A stretch of DNA of 64,000 bases from Bugula neritina (Eukaryota > Bryozoa > Gymnolaemata > Cheilostomatida > Bugulidae), in NCBI GenBank assembly GCA_964035545.1, contig OZ037767.1:16667581-16731580 (forward strand). The letters run 5' to 3'. Under the pieces are notes generated by a model, which was not told the origin of the DNA, made no database searches, and saw only the letters and a list, made by a program, of their open reading frames with translations. Position numbers and translations under genes: made by a program. Below are positions 11,325 to 24,718 of the stretch, in pieces (the stretch's first letter is position 1; every line of letters starts with the position of its first letter).

Positions 11325-14300
11325 ATGGTAAGTTCCCGGTATATTTTAGTGTATTCCAACTATTTTATTCCTATAATATTTATTTTCATTAATGCAAACA
11401 GATATAACAATTTGTTTCAAATTTATTGAATAGGGAACTTTTTTTTACAAAACATAGCAATAATAATTTAACAGATTTGTATCAATACTATAAAATTGAT
11501 AATTCATAAAAACTTTATGAAATGTGAATTAAATCTCTGTAATAACTTTTTAGTTAAAATTTTTGTTCATCAAATTCAACATCTTATAGAACTTTATATT
11601 ATAGTTTATAAAGATTAAATGTTTTACACCATTGCTTTGACTTGTTAATATTTTAAAATACAGCAATTACCATAATAAAAGCGTTTAAAAAACAAAACTA
11701 AAAAAAAAATTAATTATTATGTGAAAAAGCTAGTAAAATATATAAACTATGGAGTATGGAGTATATAGTAAAGAGCAACTGTAATTATAGTTTTGCATTT
11801 TCAAGTACATAATGAAAATTTAGCACAAATATATAACTATTTGAAGTTACATCTTTCTAAAGTATATAATAGATTAACAATTGAACAAAGATGAAATTTA
11901 TTAAACAAGTGTTGCTTACACTGATCTCATGTAAACTAATTGAAATTATTTGTTTTTTTGTGAAACTTTTAATTTATGTTTATAGGAATTTCAACACAAT
12001 TATGCAATTAAATGATTGCAAATCTCAACATTTATTTCTTTGCTGCATTCATGTTCTCGAACAGTAAATTAAATCAATATATTAGTACACAGGCAAATTC
12101 TTGAAATTATATTATAAATTTTCTAGTTTTATACATATAGACATGTAACACTATATCACGTATAGTTAAATGATTTCACATCTCAATATATATTTTTATA
12201 CTGAATCCATGCTCTCCAACAGTACATTAGATAAATATATCAGTACACAGGATAACTCTCTTCTTCAACCAATATAGTACTTGTTGGCTATAATATCTTA
12301 CAGACTATATCCTAAATCCTTAGGCTATGCATGTCATTGTAATCATTGCAATAAGTTTTAACTGAGAATAACAGTACTGACTCAGGGAGTGGTGAATCTC
12401 CATTTCTGATTGGTGGAGAGGTGGGATATAGCTTACGGTGAAAAGCAGTAGAGATAAATATTATATATTTTACTTACCTGAAATTGCAATTACAGAGTAA
12501 TCTATTCCATTGGTTGCAGGTGCTGTTTCATGAGAATAGAGAGGGAAATGAGTGGATAACTCCAGTCAGTACTTCTGACTCAACTACATCTGAACCAACT
12601 AGTATAGCAGAGATGGGTAGTGGTGAAACTGAGTTGCATTTAACCAATGAGAGTGTTCCATACACATACACACAAAGTTCAGCCAATAGAAACAGCTCTA
12701 AGACAGAAGAAGGGAACCCCACAGTTCTACTCCACACTTCATTCAAGAATATGGAAAGTTTTTTGGGCTATGATGACACAGAGCTGCCTTTACCTGAGCA
12801 AATTGTCGAACTTCTAGGTAAAGTATATAATATTTATGTAGTATTGTGCGTTAATATGAATTAGCAAGTTTATGTTAATGGTTTATACACGATTAGCATT
12901 ATTTATTATTTTATTCTGTTTCATAGCTTGTAGACAAGGACCAAAAGGTGAAAAAGGAATTAATGGAAAAGATGGACATCCAGGTGTTGATGGTGCGACA
13001 GGAGAGAAAGGAGAACCTGGCATTATGGGAGAGAAAGGAGTGTCAGGAGATAAAGGAGAGCACGGACTTCCTGGTGTTGATGGCAGAATTGGTAGAAAAG
13101 GAGAACCTGGAAATAATGGTGAAGTTGGAGTGCCTGGATCAAAGGGTGAAAAGGGAATCCCTGGAAATCATGGAGAAAATGGAGCTCCTGGTAGAAACGA
13201 AACCAACGGAGAAAAAGGAGTTCAGGGTTTGAAAGGTGATAAAGGTTTTCCTGGAAGGAATGGACTTCCTGGTGTAGATGGCATCGCTGGTGAAAAAGGA
13301 GAACCTGGTACTTCTGGCTCAGCCGGCACACCAGGATCAAAAGGTGATAAAGGAATGCCTGGAGAAAATGGAAGAAATGGAGCACCTGGTATAACACTGG
13401 TGCTAAAGGAGAGCCTGGTCAACCTGGAGCTCCGGGAGACAAGGGAATGATTGGTCAGAAGGGATCAAAAGGAATACAAGGACAGACTGGAGTAAGAGGA
13501 GTGACTGGCTTAAAGGGAGATCCTGGTAGAGCTGGTAGTCCAGGAGTCAAAGGTGAAAAAAGTGAATGGATGATGTACATACAATACCCATCAATCTAAC
13601 TTTTACTCTCATCAAGTTGTTTCTACATAGCAGATTACATTATACAAATACTATACTAAGTAGCATATTGTATTATATGTAATATATTATCTTTTATTTT
13701 TTAACTTATTGTATTGCATTTAGAATATATTTCTATCAGTTTGGCATGTGATTTTACATATTTTAAACTATTTCTAAAGCCCCAACTAATTGAAATTGCT
13801 ATTCTTTCAAGTTTAAAAGTCAAGTCCTAGCTTAGTATACATTTGATTAAAGAATTAGTGGCCTTTTTAGTACGTATATGGTATAGAATTTTTGTACATT
13901 TTACAGAATATTTTAACCACTCATGTTTTTTATGAAAGAAATCATTGTTAGATTGCTTCTCTTGCAGGTGACAAGGGAATAAGAGGTTTAAATGGTGCTA
14001 AAGGAGCTCAGGGTGTCACTGGAAGAAAGGGAGACAGAGGGCTACCAGGTGCAAAAGGTGCTTCTGGAGGTGTTGGCAGACCAGGTTTGAGAGGAACACC
14101 TGGACTTAATGGCATACCTGGTGCTAAAGGTGCAAAAGGTGCTTCTGGTAGTGTTGGTAGACCCGGTGCTAAAGGTGCTACAGGTACTCCCGGTGTTAAA
14201 GGTGCAAGAGGAGTTCTTGGACTCAAAGGAGCACCAGGTATATACATTATGCATGTGGGTCGCCATGGGATTCTATATTCAAAGTAATATTTTAGTAACA

Positions 14301-15761
14301 GGCTATTGTGTTATTGAAACACTCTTTCCTTATATGTCTTGCAGCATTAGAAGTTTTCACCCAAACACTGTTTATTGTAGGAGAGAATTGCCCGGTCGAA
14401 GATATTTTAAAAGTGATTTTTGATGGTAAGTATTTATCTATAAGTCTTGTTCCTTAATAGTTGGTAGTCTTGTTTCCTAATAGTTGGTAGTCTTGTTCAC
14501 TAATAGTGTATGCAGCATTTTAGTCACACTCGCCCTAATTCATAATATCAGCAGTTTAGAAACTATAATGCAAGTTTGAAGAGTTTGACCAGTAACCTTC
14601 ACTTAATTCGCAATGGTAATTGAAGTATATAATTATTGCATTTGTTCAGTTTTTTACCAATTGCTCTTATTTCCCAGGCTTCACCAATGTATGTGTTTTT
14701 AAGGGGAAGTCTTTCAGATTGGCACCACTTATTATAGTTACCATGAAAGCCCCAAGAAAAACTGGCAAGATGCCAAAAACTTCTGCACACAGGAAACAGG
14801 TGGAAAATTTGCACAGTTACCAACTTCAAGTACAGAGCGTCAAAGTTTGTTGAACAAACTGAGATGTTTTTCAGGTGCGTGCAAATCATGGAAATACAGA
14901 TCTTATTTTATTACTTTTCAGTACAGAGTGGGTGGCACTGCTGATTTAGCATTATTTCTGTTACATTCAGATTTTGTTATGCAATGAAATACATACGCAT
15001 ACATACATACATATTTTATGATACTGAAGGTGGAAAAGCAATACACATAGATCAAAGCACAAGTAAAGCATTTGCTTAAATATGTTAACAGAATAAATTG
15101 AGTATAGCTGATTTATCTATAACCTATTTCAAAAAATCAAATAGCGTCTGACTTTGTGCTATGTTAGAAATTGATTCAATTGAGTTCCATTCATAATTCT
15201 ACAACATCGCGTCGTTATACTGGAAGTTTGTTGTCATTTGCAGGCGATTATAATCGTGTTTGGGTTGGAGCAAGAAAAGTTTATGGCACTTTTAGATGGA
15301 ATGATGGTAGTTCTATTGCTAACTCTCTCTGGGATCCTGGACAACCAGATAATTGGAGTAAGGTTTTCTCTGCACATTCCTTTGTGTATAACAAACACAG
15401 ATTAGACAGCTAGAGAGTTATCTTGCTGTGTTGATAATTATTACGTAATAATATACTAGTTAACAGTATAATAGTTATAATTATACTGTATCAGATGAAT
15501 ATGTCATATGTATATTATATATATATAACCATCATAATAGCACAAAGTATAGTTTGCTATTATAGTTTGCTAAGAAAGGCAGTCCACTCTTTATGGTCCA
15601 ATCACTGATGCTCTTAGTAAACTATTGCCCTATAATAACTGACGTTCTTTGTTGTTCTAGATGACCAAGAGAACTGTGTTGAATTGTTGCTCAACTCTGG
15701 AAAACTCAATGATCGTGCATGTATTGGAGAGCTGTCGTTTCTCTGTCAAATATTTAATTAG
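11325..15761 (+). pseudogene. C2: class A collagen-lectin gene, lacks membrane exon and frameshifted
   Basis: Exon 1 (ATG 11325-11327, good donor) is followed by an intron whose far part is missing. Relative to C1 a deletion of about 1 kb removed all of exon 2 (membrane span, coiled coil) and the first 85-90 bases of exon 3; a remnant of exon 3 ends at 12420. The other exons are recognisable: 12520-12817, 12927-13552, 13968-14237, 14381-14425, 14704-14874, 15244-15357 and 15661-15761 (stop TAG 15759-15761). Exon 5 has a 2-base insertion near 13391 (GGTATAACACTGG where paralogues have GGTAACACTGG), which leads to a stop at 13448-13450. The lectin exons are still open, with QPD and all four Cys. 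Exon 1 could splice to exon 4 in phase 0, giving a product with no membrane span, but the frameshift would still end it. Best read as a young pseudogene. Confidence 0.8.
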
Positions 15762-17439
15762 GAACTGAGTCTACACAGCAACCAATCAAAATCTAGCTAT
15801 AACTTTTTATATTAGAGACATCAGTGTCCAGTGACAAGCTTAGAACAGAGTGACCATTGCACGTCACTCTAAAGTCTAAAGTTTAAAAAATATTCTTATA
15901 TAGCTTACTATCTTATTGTATGTTATGATAATATATTGTACTGTAATATTATATTATAGTAATTATACTGTCATATTTCTAATATGATTTATTTTATTAT
16001 ATCTTGCTGGAATATTATATAATATTATTATACTATTTTATACTGTAGTAAGAATTATATACATATATTTGACGGATACTGAATGAAGTAGACTGTGTTA
16101 GTTCATATTTTAGTTCAGTGAGATACTTTGGCTTGTGATCATCAATGAGAAAGTGGTACTAGTAGTTCTATATTGAATACCAATGTCTGCTTTTTGAGTT
16201 ACTGTTATATAATCACATCTTAACTCATCTGACAGCTGCAAATGGTGGGAATGTGAAAGAGAGCACCTGCTTTCCCTGTCATTCTGATATATTCCCATTT
16301 ACTGCAATGACTCATCATTATATCAGCCAATCAAATAAGTTTATCATAGATTGTTATTAAATTCTCAAAGTAGCTGTCAGTTTGAGATTCTCAAAGTAGC
16401 TGTCAGTGTAATTACTATAATACTAAAATTTGTGGATTATTGTAACCTAATTGAATAATTCTTCTGCTTTTGTATTGTTAAAATCTATCACCCACAATGA
16501 ACTGTATTTTGACATAAAGTATTGTCAAAATGAGAAATAAAACACTTTTTTCAAACTTGAAATACTCAGAATAAATATTTTTGTATGCAAATGACAATCA
16601 GAAACACAGAACACTGATTTATTGGTCAGTATTCAGTTGTTTGTGCAGAAATATCAAATAGTATGTACAACAAGTTAAAAAAGTGTCACAGTGGAGCAGC
16701 TGATACTATCTTTTCATAGTATAAATTATATGTTGTTGCCTCGTCGTCATGGTTACAACTCTAGGTTATATTTATGAATCATAAAAGAAATTGGGTAGTA
16801 GAAGGGGTACTATAGGAGGTGCTAAGAGGGTGGTAGAGATTAGGAGTGATGGGGGTAGCAGAGGATGGAAGGGGATGCTAGAGGATAGAATGAGGTGGTA
16901 AGGGGTGGATGGATGTGGTAAAGAGATAAGTGGCTACTATAATATATAAATATGCAAAAATATAAATAATGTTTATACAAACTAAATCTTATCCTTAGCT
17001 ATGATATAAATAAATACAGTATACAGTATAACTAACTTTTTCTATAGTTATAGTAGATCAGAATAAATTATTACATAATTTAGTAAATAATTGCTAGAAA
17101 AACAATATTTACATTTCAAGTATAGCATATGATCAGAAGAATGCTACATTACAAATGATTATATTATTGTATTAGTATTGTCTATAGCTGTATATATGTA
17201 ACTATTTCAAATAATTATAATAATACTATAATATAGTCTGTTAGTTCTATTGTACTGAACTCTATTTAAATAATTATTCAGTTGAAGTTGTATTGCTTGT
17301 ATGAGAAAGTTTATATTTCTATTTATATACACGATAAAATAAACAGTGTGTATCTAATAACTTCTACAGATATGAAACATGTTAAATATATTTTATTAAA
17401 AATTAATTAAATTATGTAAAAAATCACTGACACTTTTTT
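15762..17439 (+). repeat. C2-C3 intergenic region
   Basis: This is a more diverged copy of the unit flank, with the conserved block at 16237-16352 (TGACTCA 16308-16314). It lacks the LTR element; in its place is a purine-rich, G-rich minisatellite-like tract at about 16795-16935. A homologous G-rich tract lies before C4 (25820-25920) and C5 (30160-30230). No gene was found. Confidence 0.6.
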
Positions 17440-17996
17440 ATAAAGTTCCCAGCAAACTTAGTCATGTTATCTACATTATATCTGTGTAGATCTGTAATTC
17501 CAATACTCAAAGGTTATCAATATATTATTTTCTCTCATGAGTTCCTATTTTCAAAATTATAGAACGTCACATATTATTCATGGGAGTGTATTTCGAATTA
17601 TAGAAAAACTGCATTTTGATTAGCTAGACATTCTAAACTCTTTACAATATGACTTTCACTAAAATAACAAGCGGATTGAATATTACAGACTAATGGGGTT
17701 CTGACTAATATAATTACATAAATATTCAATATATTATAGTAATTATAAAACATATCATTCTAAAACTACTAGAATTTTACTATTATTTTCCTTCAACAAA
17801 GCACAGAGTGTTTGCATTATGATACATCGACATACTTGTTAGAACAAAATAAAACTGTTATCCCCCTTCTTTTTATCCATGTGTCTACTATATTATATAA
17901 TATATCATTGTTTTAGTCCAAGGTATAAAACAGAAGGCTCAGTTACATCTAACAATTGCTCTCATGCACTTTCATCAGAGTGTATACAACTTGAGT
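17440..17996 (+). promoter_or_regulatory. C3 promoter region with TATA box
   Basis: The conserved pre-gene block is followed by TATAAAA at 17924-17930, 67 bases before the ATG. The leader sequence with TTCATCAGAGTG is retained. Confidence 0.55.
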
Positions 17997-20900
17997 ATGG
18001 TAAGTTCTGAAGTATATACTCTAGTCTCTTGCAAACATTTTATTCATATAACTTATTAAATTTGCAATAAATGCATCGACAATCTGCATCAAGTTTATAG
18101 AATAGGAATTAAAGTTCTCTAGAACAACAAAAAATACATATTTATTGAAAATTTGATTTTTTTCTTGTTTATAGAAGTCAGACTATGCACTATTGTTCAT
18201 CAAATTCAACATCTTACAGAACTTCACATTATAGTTGAATAAGATGAACTGTTCTAGTACACTACTGATTTGGATTTTTAATATTTTGTAATTTAGCAAT
18301 GACATTAAAAACATTTAGAGAGCAAAATTAAATGCGAACAATTATAATTATTATATGAAAAAACCTAATAAAATATATGAATTATAATTTTTTATGGGGT
18401 ATAGCAACTAAATATAAATGAGAACATAGAACTTTGTATTTTGGAGCTATACTAATAAAAATATAGCATACATATAATATTTTAAGTTACATTTTTCTGT
18501 AAAAGTATAATAAATTACAAATTAGACAAATATACAAATATACAAAGATGAAATAATCTATTAAACAAATGTCCAACCCATTTACATGTTATATTTACAC
18601 TGTTATGTAAACTTATTGAATTGATTTCTTTTTTATATGAAAGCTTGAATTTATGTTAGGAGTTTTCTAACTTTACATTTACATGTAGTCATGTAGTTGA
18701 ACGATTCCAAATTTCAACATTTATTTCTTTACTGCATTCATGTTCTCTAACAGTACATTAGGTCAATCTTATGGTACACAGGATAGTTCTACTCAATAAC
18801 CAGTAAAATACTAACTGGCTATATGATATCTCATAGACTATATCCTAAACCCTTATAGGCTAATCGTGTCAATGTAATTATTTTAATTAATTCTAGCATT
18901 TAAAATAACTTTCTGTCAAATCTAAATAGTTAACACAACTTTTTTTATAATACCAAATTAATTTGTGTTTTTTTTCAATAAGAAACAACCTCTATAAAAA
19001 TCATTGAAATAAGTATATAACTTGCTTCTGGTAAAATTTAGGTGTCTACGTAGTTAAAGAATTGTTTATGTTGTTATGTTAAAAATATTGCTTGAAATTA
19101 TATTTTATTTCTATACCATAAATTATTTAAGATCTTTGTGATTCTGTTTTAAAATATTGTGTAATAGTAGACAGCCACAATAATTAATATAAAATTATTA
19201 TAGCATTAGTACAAGTATTAATGTAATTAGCTTACAGAGTATCAGAGTATATTATGTAATTACAGCTATTCAATTTATATTCCTATAAACTTTATTGAAG
19301 AAAACAGAAAAGCAGCGTTCAAAGACATCAGAGACACACAGAGGTGTTAACGGAATATCTTTGGTATTCTGTATTATAAATTTTCTCCTGTGGGTTTGCT
19401 TACTGCTGTACAGTGTATTTGAAGTATCAAACTTGTACAGAGAAGTTGATAGTCTTACAACTGCTACTAGAGAGAAACCGTCTGCTGCGATCTTGACACA
19501 AACTAAACAAGAAGTAGAAGAGAAACTCATAGTGAGGCTCACAGAAGAGATAAGAAACATAAGAAGAGAAAGTGAAAGAGAAAGAAAGAGTATAGAAGAA
19601 GAAAATAAAGAGTTGAAGGAAAAGTTGTTTTCACTAGAAACACAACATGATAACTTCAAGAGATTCTGGAAGGAGATGGTAGAGAAAGTATGTAATCATT
19701 AGTTTACTTATTCACATGGAACAAATGTAGCCAAGATCTTGTTAGTATATAATAGAATAATGTTCCTGTAGGTTGTCTCCCATGAGAATAAAAGTGAAGT
19801 GAGAGTAGAGAGACCAGAAGTAACTACAAGCTCTGTGTTTATTATGACTAACACCTCTACTGAGAGTGACAGTACTGACTCAGGGAGTGGCGAATCTCCA
19901 TTTCTGATTGGTGGAGAGGTGGGATATAGTTATTGTGTGATGCAGTAATGATAATTGTATATTTTACACACCTGAAATTGTCTTCACAAAGTAATCTATT
20001 CCATTGCTTTCAGGTGCTGTTTTATGAGAATAAAGAGAGAAATGAGTGGATAACTCCAGTCACTAATTCTGAACCAACTAGCACGGCAGAGCTGGGTAGT
20101 GGTGAAACTGAGTTGCATTTAACCAATGAAAGTGTTCCATACACACAAAGTTCAGTCATTAGAAACAGCTCTAAGACAGAAGAAGGGAACCCCACAGTTC
20201 TACTCCACACTTCATTTAAGAACTTGGAAAGTTCTTTAGGCTATGATGACACAGAGCTGCCTTTACCTGAGCAAATTGTTGAACTTCTAGGTAAATTATA
20301 TAATGTTTGTTTTGTAATATTGTGCAATAATGAAAATTAGCAAGTTTATGTTGCTTTACACAAGATTGGCATTATTTATTATTTTATTCTGTTTCATAGC
20401 TTGTAGACAAGGACCTAAAGGTGAAAAAGGAGTTAACGGAAAAAATGGACATCCAGGTATTGATGGTGTGACTGGAGAAAAAGGAGATCATGGACTTCCC
20501 GGTGTTGATGGCAGAATTGGCAGTAAAGGAGAACCTGGTAATAATGGTGAAGTTGGGGTGCCTGGAACAAAAGGTGAAAAGGGAATCCCTGGAAATCATG
20601 GAGAAAAAGGAGTTCAGGGTTTGAAAGGTGATAAAGGTTTGCCTGGAAGGAATGGACTTCCTGGTGTAGATGGCATAGCCGGTGATAAAGGAGAACCTGG
20701 TATTTCTGGCTTACCCGGCATACCAGGATCAAAGGGTGATAAAGGAATGCCTGGAGAAAATGGAAGAAATGGAGCACCTGGTAATACTGGTGCTAAAGGA
20801 GAGCCAGGTCAACCTGGAGCTCGGGGATACAAGGGAATGATTGGTCAGAAGGGATCAAAAGGAATACAAGGACAGACTGGAGTAAGAGGAGTGACTGGGT

Positions 20901-23900
20901 TGAAGGGAGATTCTGGTAGAGCTGGCAGTCCAGGAGTCAAAGGTAAGATTTTCTGTACGTCTAACAAAATATTCAACTACTCATGTTTATAGGAAAGTAA
21001 CCGTTGTTAAAATGTGTTTTATTGAAGGTGACAGAGGAATAAGAGGTCTAACTGGTGCTAAGGGAGTTCAGGGTGCCACTGGAAGAAAGGGAGACAGAGG
21101 GCTACCAGGTGCTACAGGAGCTTCTGGAAGTGTTGGTAGACCAGGTTTGAGAGGAATACCTGGAATTAATGGCATACCCGGTGCTAAAGGTGCAAAAGGT
21201 GCAAAAGGTGCTTCTGGTAATGTTGGTAGACCCGGTGCTACAGGTACTCCTGGTGTTAAAGGTGCAAGGGGAGTTCCTGGACTCAAAGGAGCATCAGGTA
21301 AATATCGCGGAATGGAGGTTACCATGAGATTAACTAAATAAGTTCCATGTTCAAAGTCATAATATTTTAGTAACACTTTAATGTGACATTAAAACACTCT
21401 TTTCTTTCCATATGTATAGCTATTGCATCATCAGAAGTTTTCATAAAGTCTGTTTATTGTAGGAGAGGGTTGTGCAGTTGAAAATATTATAGAAGTAATC
21501 TTTGGTGGTATGTATTAACTAGTCTTAGTGTACACATGACTGTGCTGGTCACAATCAATAGTTTAGAACCTAATGTGAAATTAGATTTGATTGGCTAGTA
21601 ATCTGTAATGACTTGAATCTTGTAAATGGTATATGCTGTGTAGAATGATCAGTTATTAAAGTTTTAGCTTTGAGCTTGCTGAGTTTTATAGGCCAGTTAT
21701 GATCATTTTGAATAATTTTACCTGTAAGTTTGACTTTATTGGCAATGATAAACAAAGTATATAATTATTGTATCTGTTCAATTTTATCCCAATTACTCAT
21801 ATTTTCTCGGATTCACCAATCTATATGTGTTTTTAAGGGAAAGTCTTTCAGGCTGGCTCAACTTATTATAGTTTACATAACACCCCCAGAAGAAACAGGC
21901 AAGATGCCAAAAACTTCTGCACACAGAAAGCAGGTGGGAAACTCGCACAGATACCAACTTCAAGTACAGAACACCAAAATTTGCTGAATAAGCTGAGATC
22001 TCTTCCTGGTGTGTACAAATCATAAAATTGTAGATTTTGCTAAGTTTAGCAACCAGTATATTCATATTCAGAATACAGAGTGCGCAGTATTGTTGGTGTA
22101 GCATTATTTTCATTTAGATTTTCTAATGCAATGAAATAAATTATTACGTAAATATTTTATAACAAAAGTGTAAATCTATATAGATCAAAACAGAAGTATA
22201 ATATATGTTAAGAGTATAAATTGAGGATTAACATTAACGGATATGCTGCAGCTAACTAATTAGTCTATACCTTTTTTTTTTTTTAAAATCCAATTTCCTT
22301 CAGCCTGGTTTCAGTTGCTTTGCATAATTCTACAATAATGTGTTTGTAAGGGTTTGTGTACGGAGTCATCTTGTTATTGAAAGGACAACTCTCCTGCTCT
22401 TTTTGTGTTATCGAAATGCGTAGTGTCCATCATCTATTCTGCCTACTAAGCTACTAACATACGCTATGGACAAGGGGAGGAGCCTAGAAATTAGAGCTGA
22501 CAGCTATAACGCTAGGATAGCCGGCAGTCAGACAATAGAGTAGTTATTGTTAGGTTATGTACGCTCTGTCTGAATTATGTAACGTATTTCTGTAGTTGAT
22601 GTACAGTTTTACTTGTGCATCCCGGCACTAAATAAACACATATTACCTGCTTTCAGTAAGATAGCTGAAAAGATTTTAAATAAGCAAATAGTAGATTTTC
22701 TAGAAAGCAAAAATTATTTAACTGATAAGCAGTACGGCTTTAGACGAAATAGAAACACAAATATTGCCTTAATTAATCTAACAAATAAGGTTTTAAATGC
22801 CATGAACAATGGTAATTCTGTAGCCGGAATTTTCCTCGATTTTAGTAAGGCCTTTGACACAATAAATCATGAAATCTTATTAGCTAAATTAAAAATGCTC
22901 CACTTTTCAAGTCACAGTGTGAAGCTAATTAAAAATTATCTGTCCAATCGACAACAGTCTACTATTATTAACAACACATATTCTGACTTTATTCATATCA
23001 CATGTGGAGTACCACAAGGATCCATACTTGGTCCCACACTATTCCTAATTTATATAAATGATCTTCCAGATGTAACTATGCATTTAGACCCTATATTATT
23101 TGCCGAGGATACGAACCTCTTCTTTGAATCAAAAAATCTATTAAACAATATGGACATCATAAACTGTGAATTAAAGAAAATTGAAACTTGGTGCAATAAA
23201 AATAAATTAACTGTAAACATGAGTAAAACAAACTATATGATAATCAAAACAGCGCAAAATAAACAAGATTTAAATGGCTTTGCCTTAGAAATGTTCAACA
23301 AAAAATTAGTGGAGGTAAAATCAACTACCTTCCTAGGTATTATAATAGATTCACATCTTTCTTGGCAACAACATTGCAGTAAACTTTGTCAAAACCTAAG
23401 GCCCTTAGTAGGCTTGATAAGTAAATGTTCCCATCACCTACCTAGAAAAATTCTAATACAAATATATAACTCTTTTGTAAATTCTAAGATAACATATTGC
23501 CTAGAATCGTGGGGTAATGCAGCAAACATTTATCTTGAACCATTACATTTACTACAAAAGAAAATACTGAGAATTATCTATAAAAAGCATCACCTTTCCC
23601 CATCTAAACCACTGTTTCTTAGTTCTTCAATCATGCCTATTCACACTCTACACCAATTCAAACTAATACTGCTCTCACATAAACTTTACTACTCTCAAAT
23701 TAACTAACACATCTCACACATAACTATCCCACAAGATTTTCAGAGTTCAGCCTACAAACTCCTCCATCATCAACTGCTGCAGGTCAACGAAGAGTGGAAT
23801 TCCAATGTTCGTCGCTATGGAATAAATTGCCTAGTTCTATTCGTGCTGTGGAGAGGGAGGCTGGTTTCAAATTTGCCCTGAGAGACCACCTAATGGCAAA

Positions 23901-24718
23901 TTTCCAGATAAAAAAATAAAACTCTTTGAGTTGCTAAAACTTCCAAAAACCTAAACAAAAATCTTATATAACTGTCAACCATTCATGGCTCGGCGCCTCG
24001 ACTAGCTACAGTGCTATTGCGCCATAGGCCCTGTCATTTTGTTTATTTTTTCTCAATTAATTTTTTTTCTCCAACTACGACAAAATAAAACAAACAAACA
24101 AACAAACATATAATCTACTTTAACTTGGCAGTGTTGCATTACTTTAAATACCCAAATAATTAGTGAATGCACAGTTTCACAACACATTGTTATACTGAGA
24201 GTTCGTTGCTAATTGCAGATTATCCTGATTATGTTTGGGTTGGAGCAAATAGAGTTTCTAACACAAGTTTTAGATGGGATGATGGTAGTTCTGTTCCTGA
24301 CTCTCTCTGGATTCTTGGACAACCAGATAATTGGAGTAAGGTTTTCTCTGTAACAAACACAGATTAGACAGTCTGAGAGTGAAGGAAGTTATCTTCTCAT
24401 GTTAATAATTATTACGTAATAATATAATAGTTATTAGTATATAATAGTCATAATTATACTGTATCAGATAAACCTGTCATATTTATATTATATAAAAACC
24501 CATCATAATGGCGTAAAGAACAGTAATTGCTATTAGTTTGGTAAGAAAAATCACTCAACTCGTTATTGCCAAATAACTAATGCTATATTAGTAAACTATT
24601 GTTTTTTGTTGCTTTAGGAGGCCAACAAGACTGTGTAGACTACTTGTTAGATTATGGAGAACTCAATGATATTCAGTGTGATATACAGCTGCCTTTTCTC
24701 TGTCAAATATCAAGTTAA
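17997..24718 (+). CDS. C3: type II membrane collagen with C-type lectin domain (class A)
   Basis: Ten exons give 686 residues: 17997-17999, 19301-19687, 19772-19918, 20014-20290, 20400-20942, 21028-21297, 21463-21507, 21838-22008, 24219-24335 and 24618-24718. All phases agree with C1. Order: basic tail, membrane span (about 19-41), coiled coil, exon-3 segment, stalk (180-271), ACRQGPKG and Gly-X-Y (to about 542), neck GEGCAVENIIEVIFG, lectin domain (558-686). The lectin has VWVGA, QPD (the galactose-type signature) and ELND before the third Cys, and keeps the four core Cys. The conserved Trp after PKKN in C1 (NWQDA) is Arg here (NRQDA), which may weaken the fold. The collagen region is shorter than in C1. 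Intron 8 is 2.2 kb because of a LINE insertion. No break was seen, so the gene may be active. Confidence 0.83.
22350..22630. mobile_element. Unassigned insert next to the LINE in C3 intron 8
   Basis: C1 and C2 intron 8 have no counterpart for this segment. It is less AT-rich than its surroundings, runs from about TGTGTACGGAG to AATAAACA, and could be a solo LTR with a terminal polyadenylation signal. No target duplication was found, so the class is open. Confidence 0.3.
22613..23707 (+). pseudogene. LINE reverse transcriptase fragment
   Basis: The 364-codon open frame of the LINE above covers the fingers, palm and thumb of a reverse transcriptase. It has the Asp in FLDFSKAFD but Glu in place of the second Asp of the YADD-type box (FAED). 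It is truncated at the 5' end and frameshifted at the 3' end, so it is not functional. Confidence 0.85.
22630..24111 (+). mobile_element. 5'-truncated non-LTR retrotransposon (LINE) in C3 intron 8
   Basis: A reverse transcriptase domain of the Jockey/CR1 type lies at about 22640-23707. Visible motifs: PAFSKIAEKIL, YGFRRNRNTN, FLDFSKAFDTINH, GVPQGSILGPTLFLIYINDLP and LTVNMSKTNYM. The catalytic box is FAEDTN where active enzymes have FADD, so the second Asp is lost. A frameshift between 23700 and 23740 separates the C-terminal part (SLWNKLPSSIRAVEREAGF, ending at about 23920). A 3' UTR follows and the element ends in AAAC repeats (about 24086-24109). Endonuclease and ORF1 are absent. It is a dead insertion in the same orientation as the host gene. 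Confidence 0.85.
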
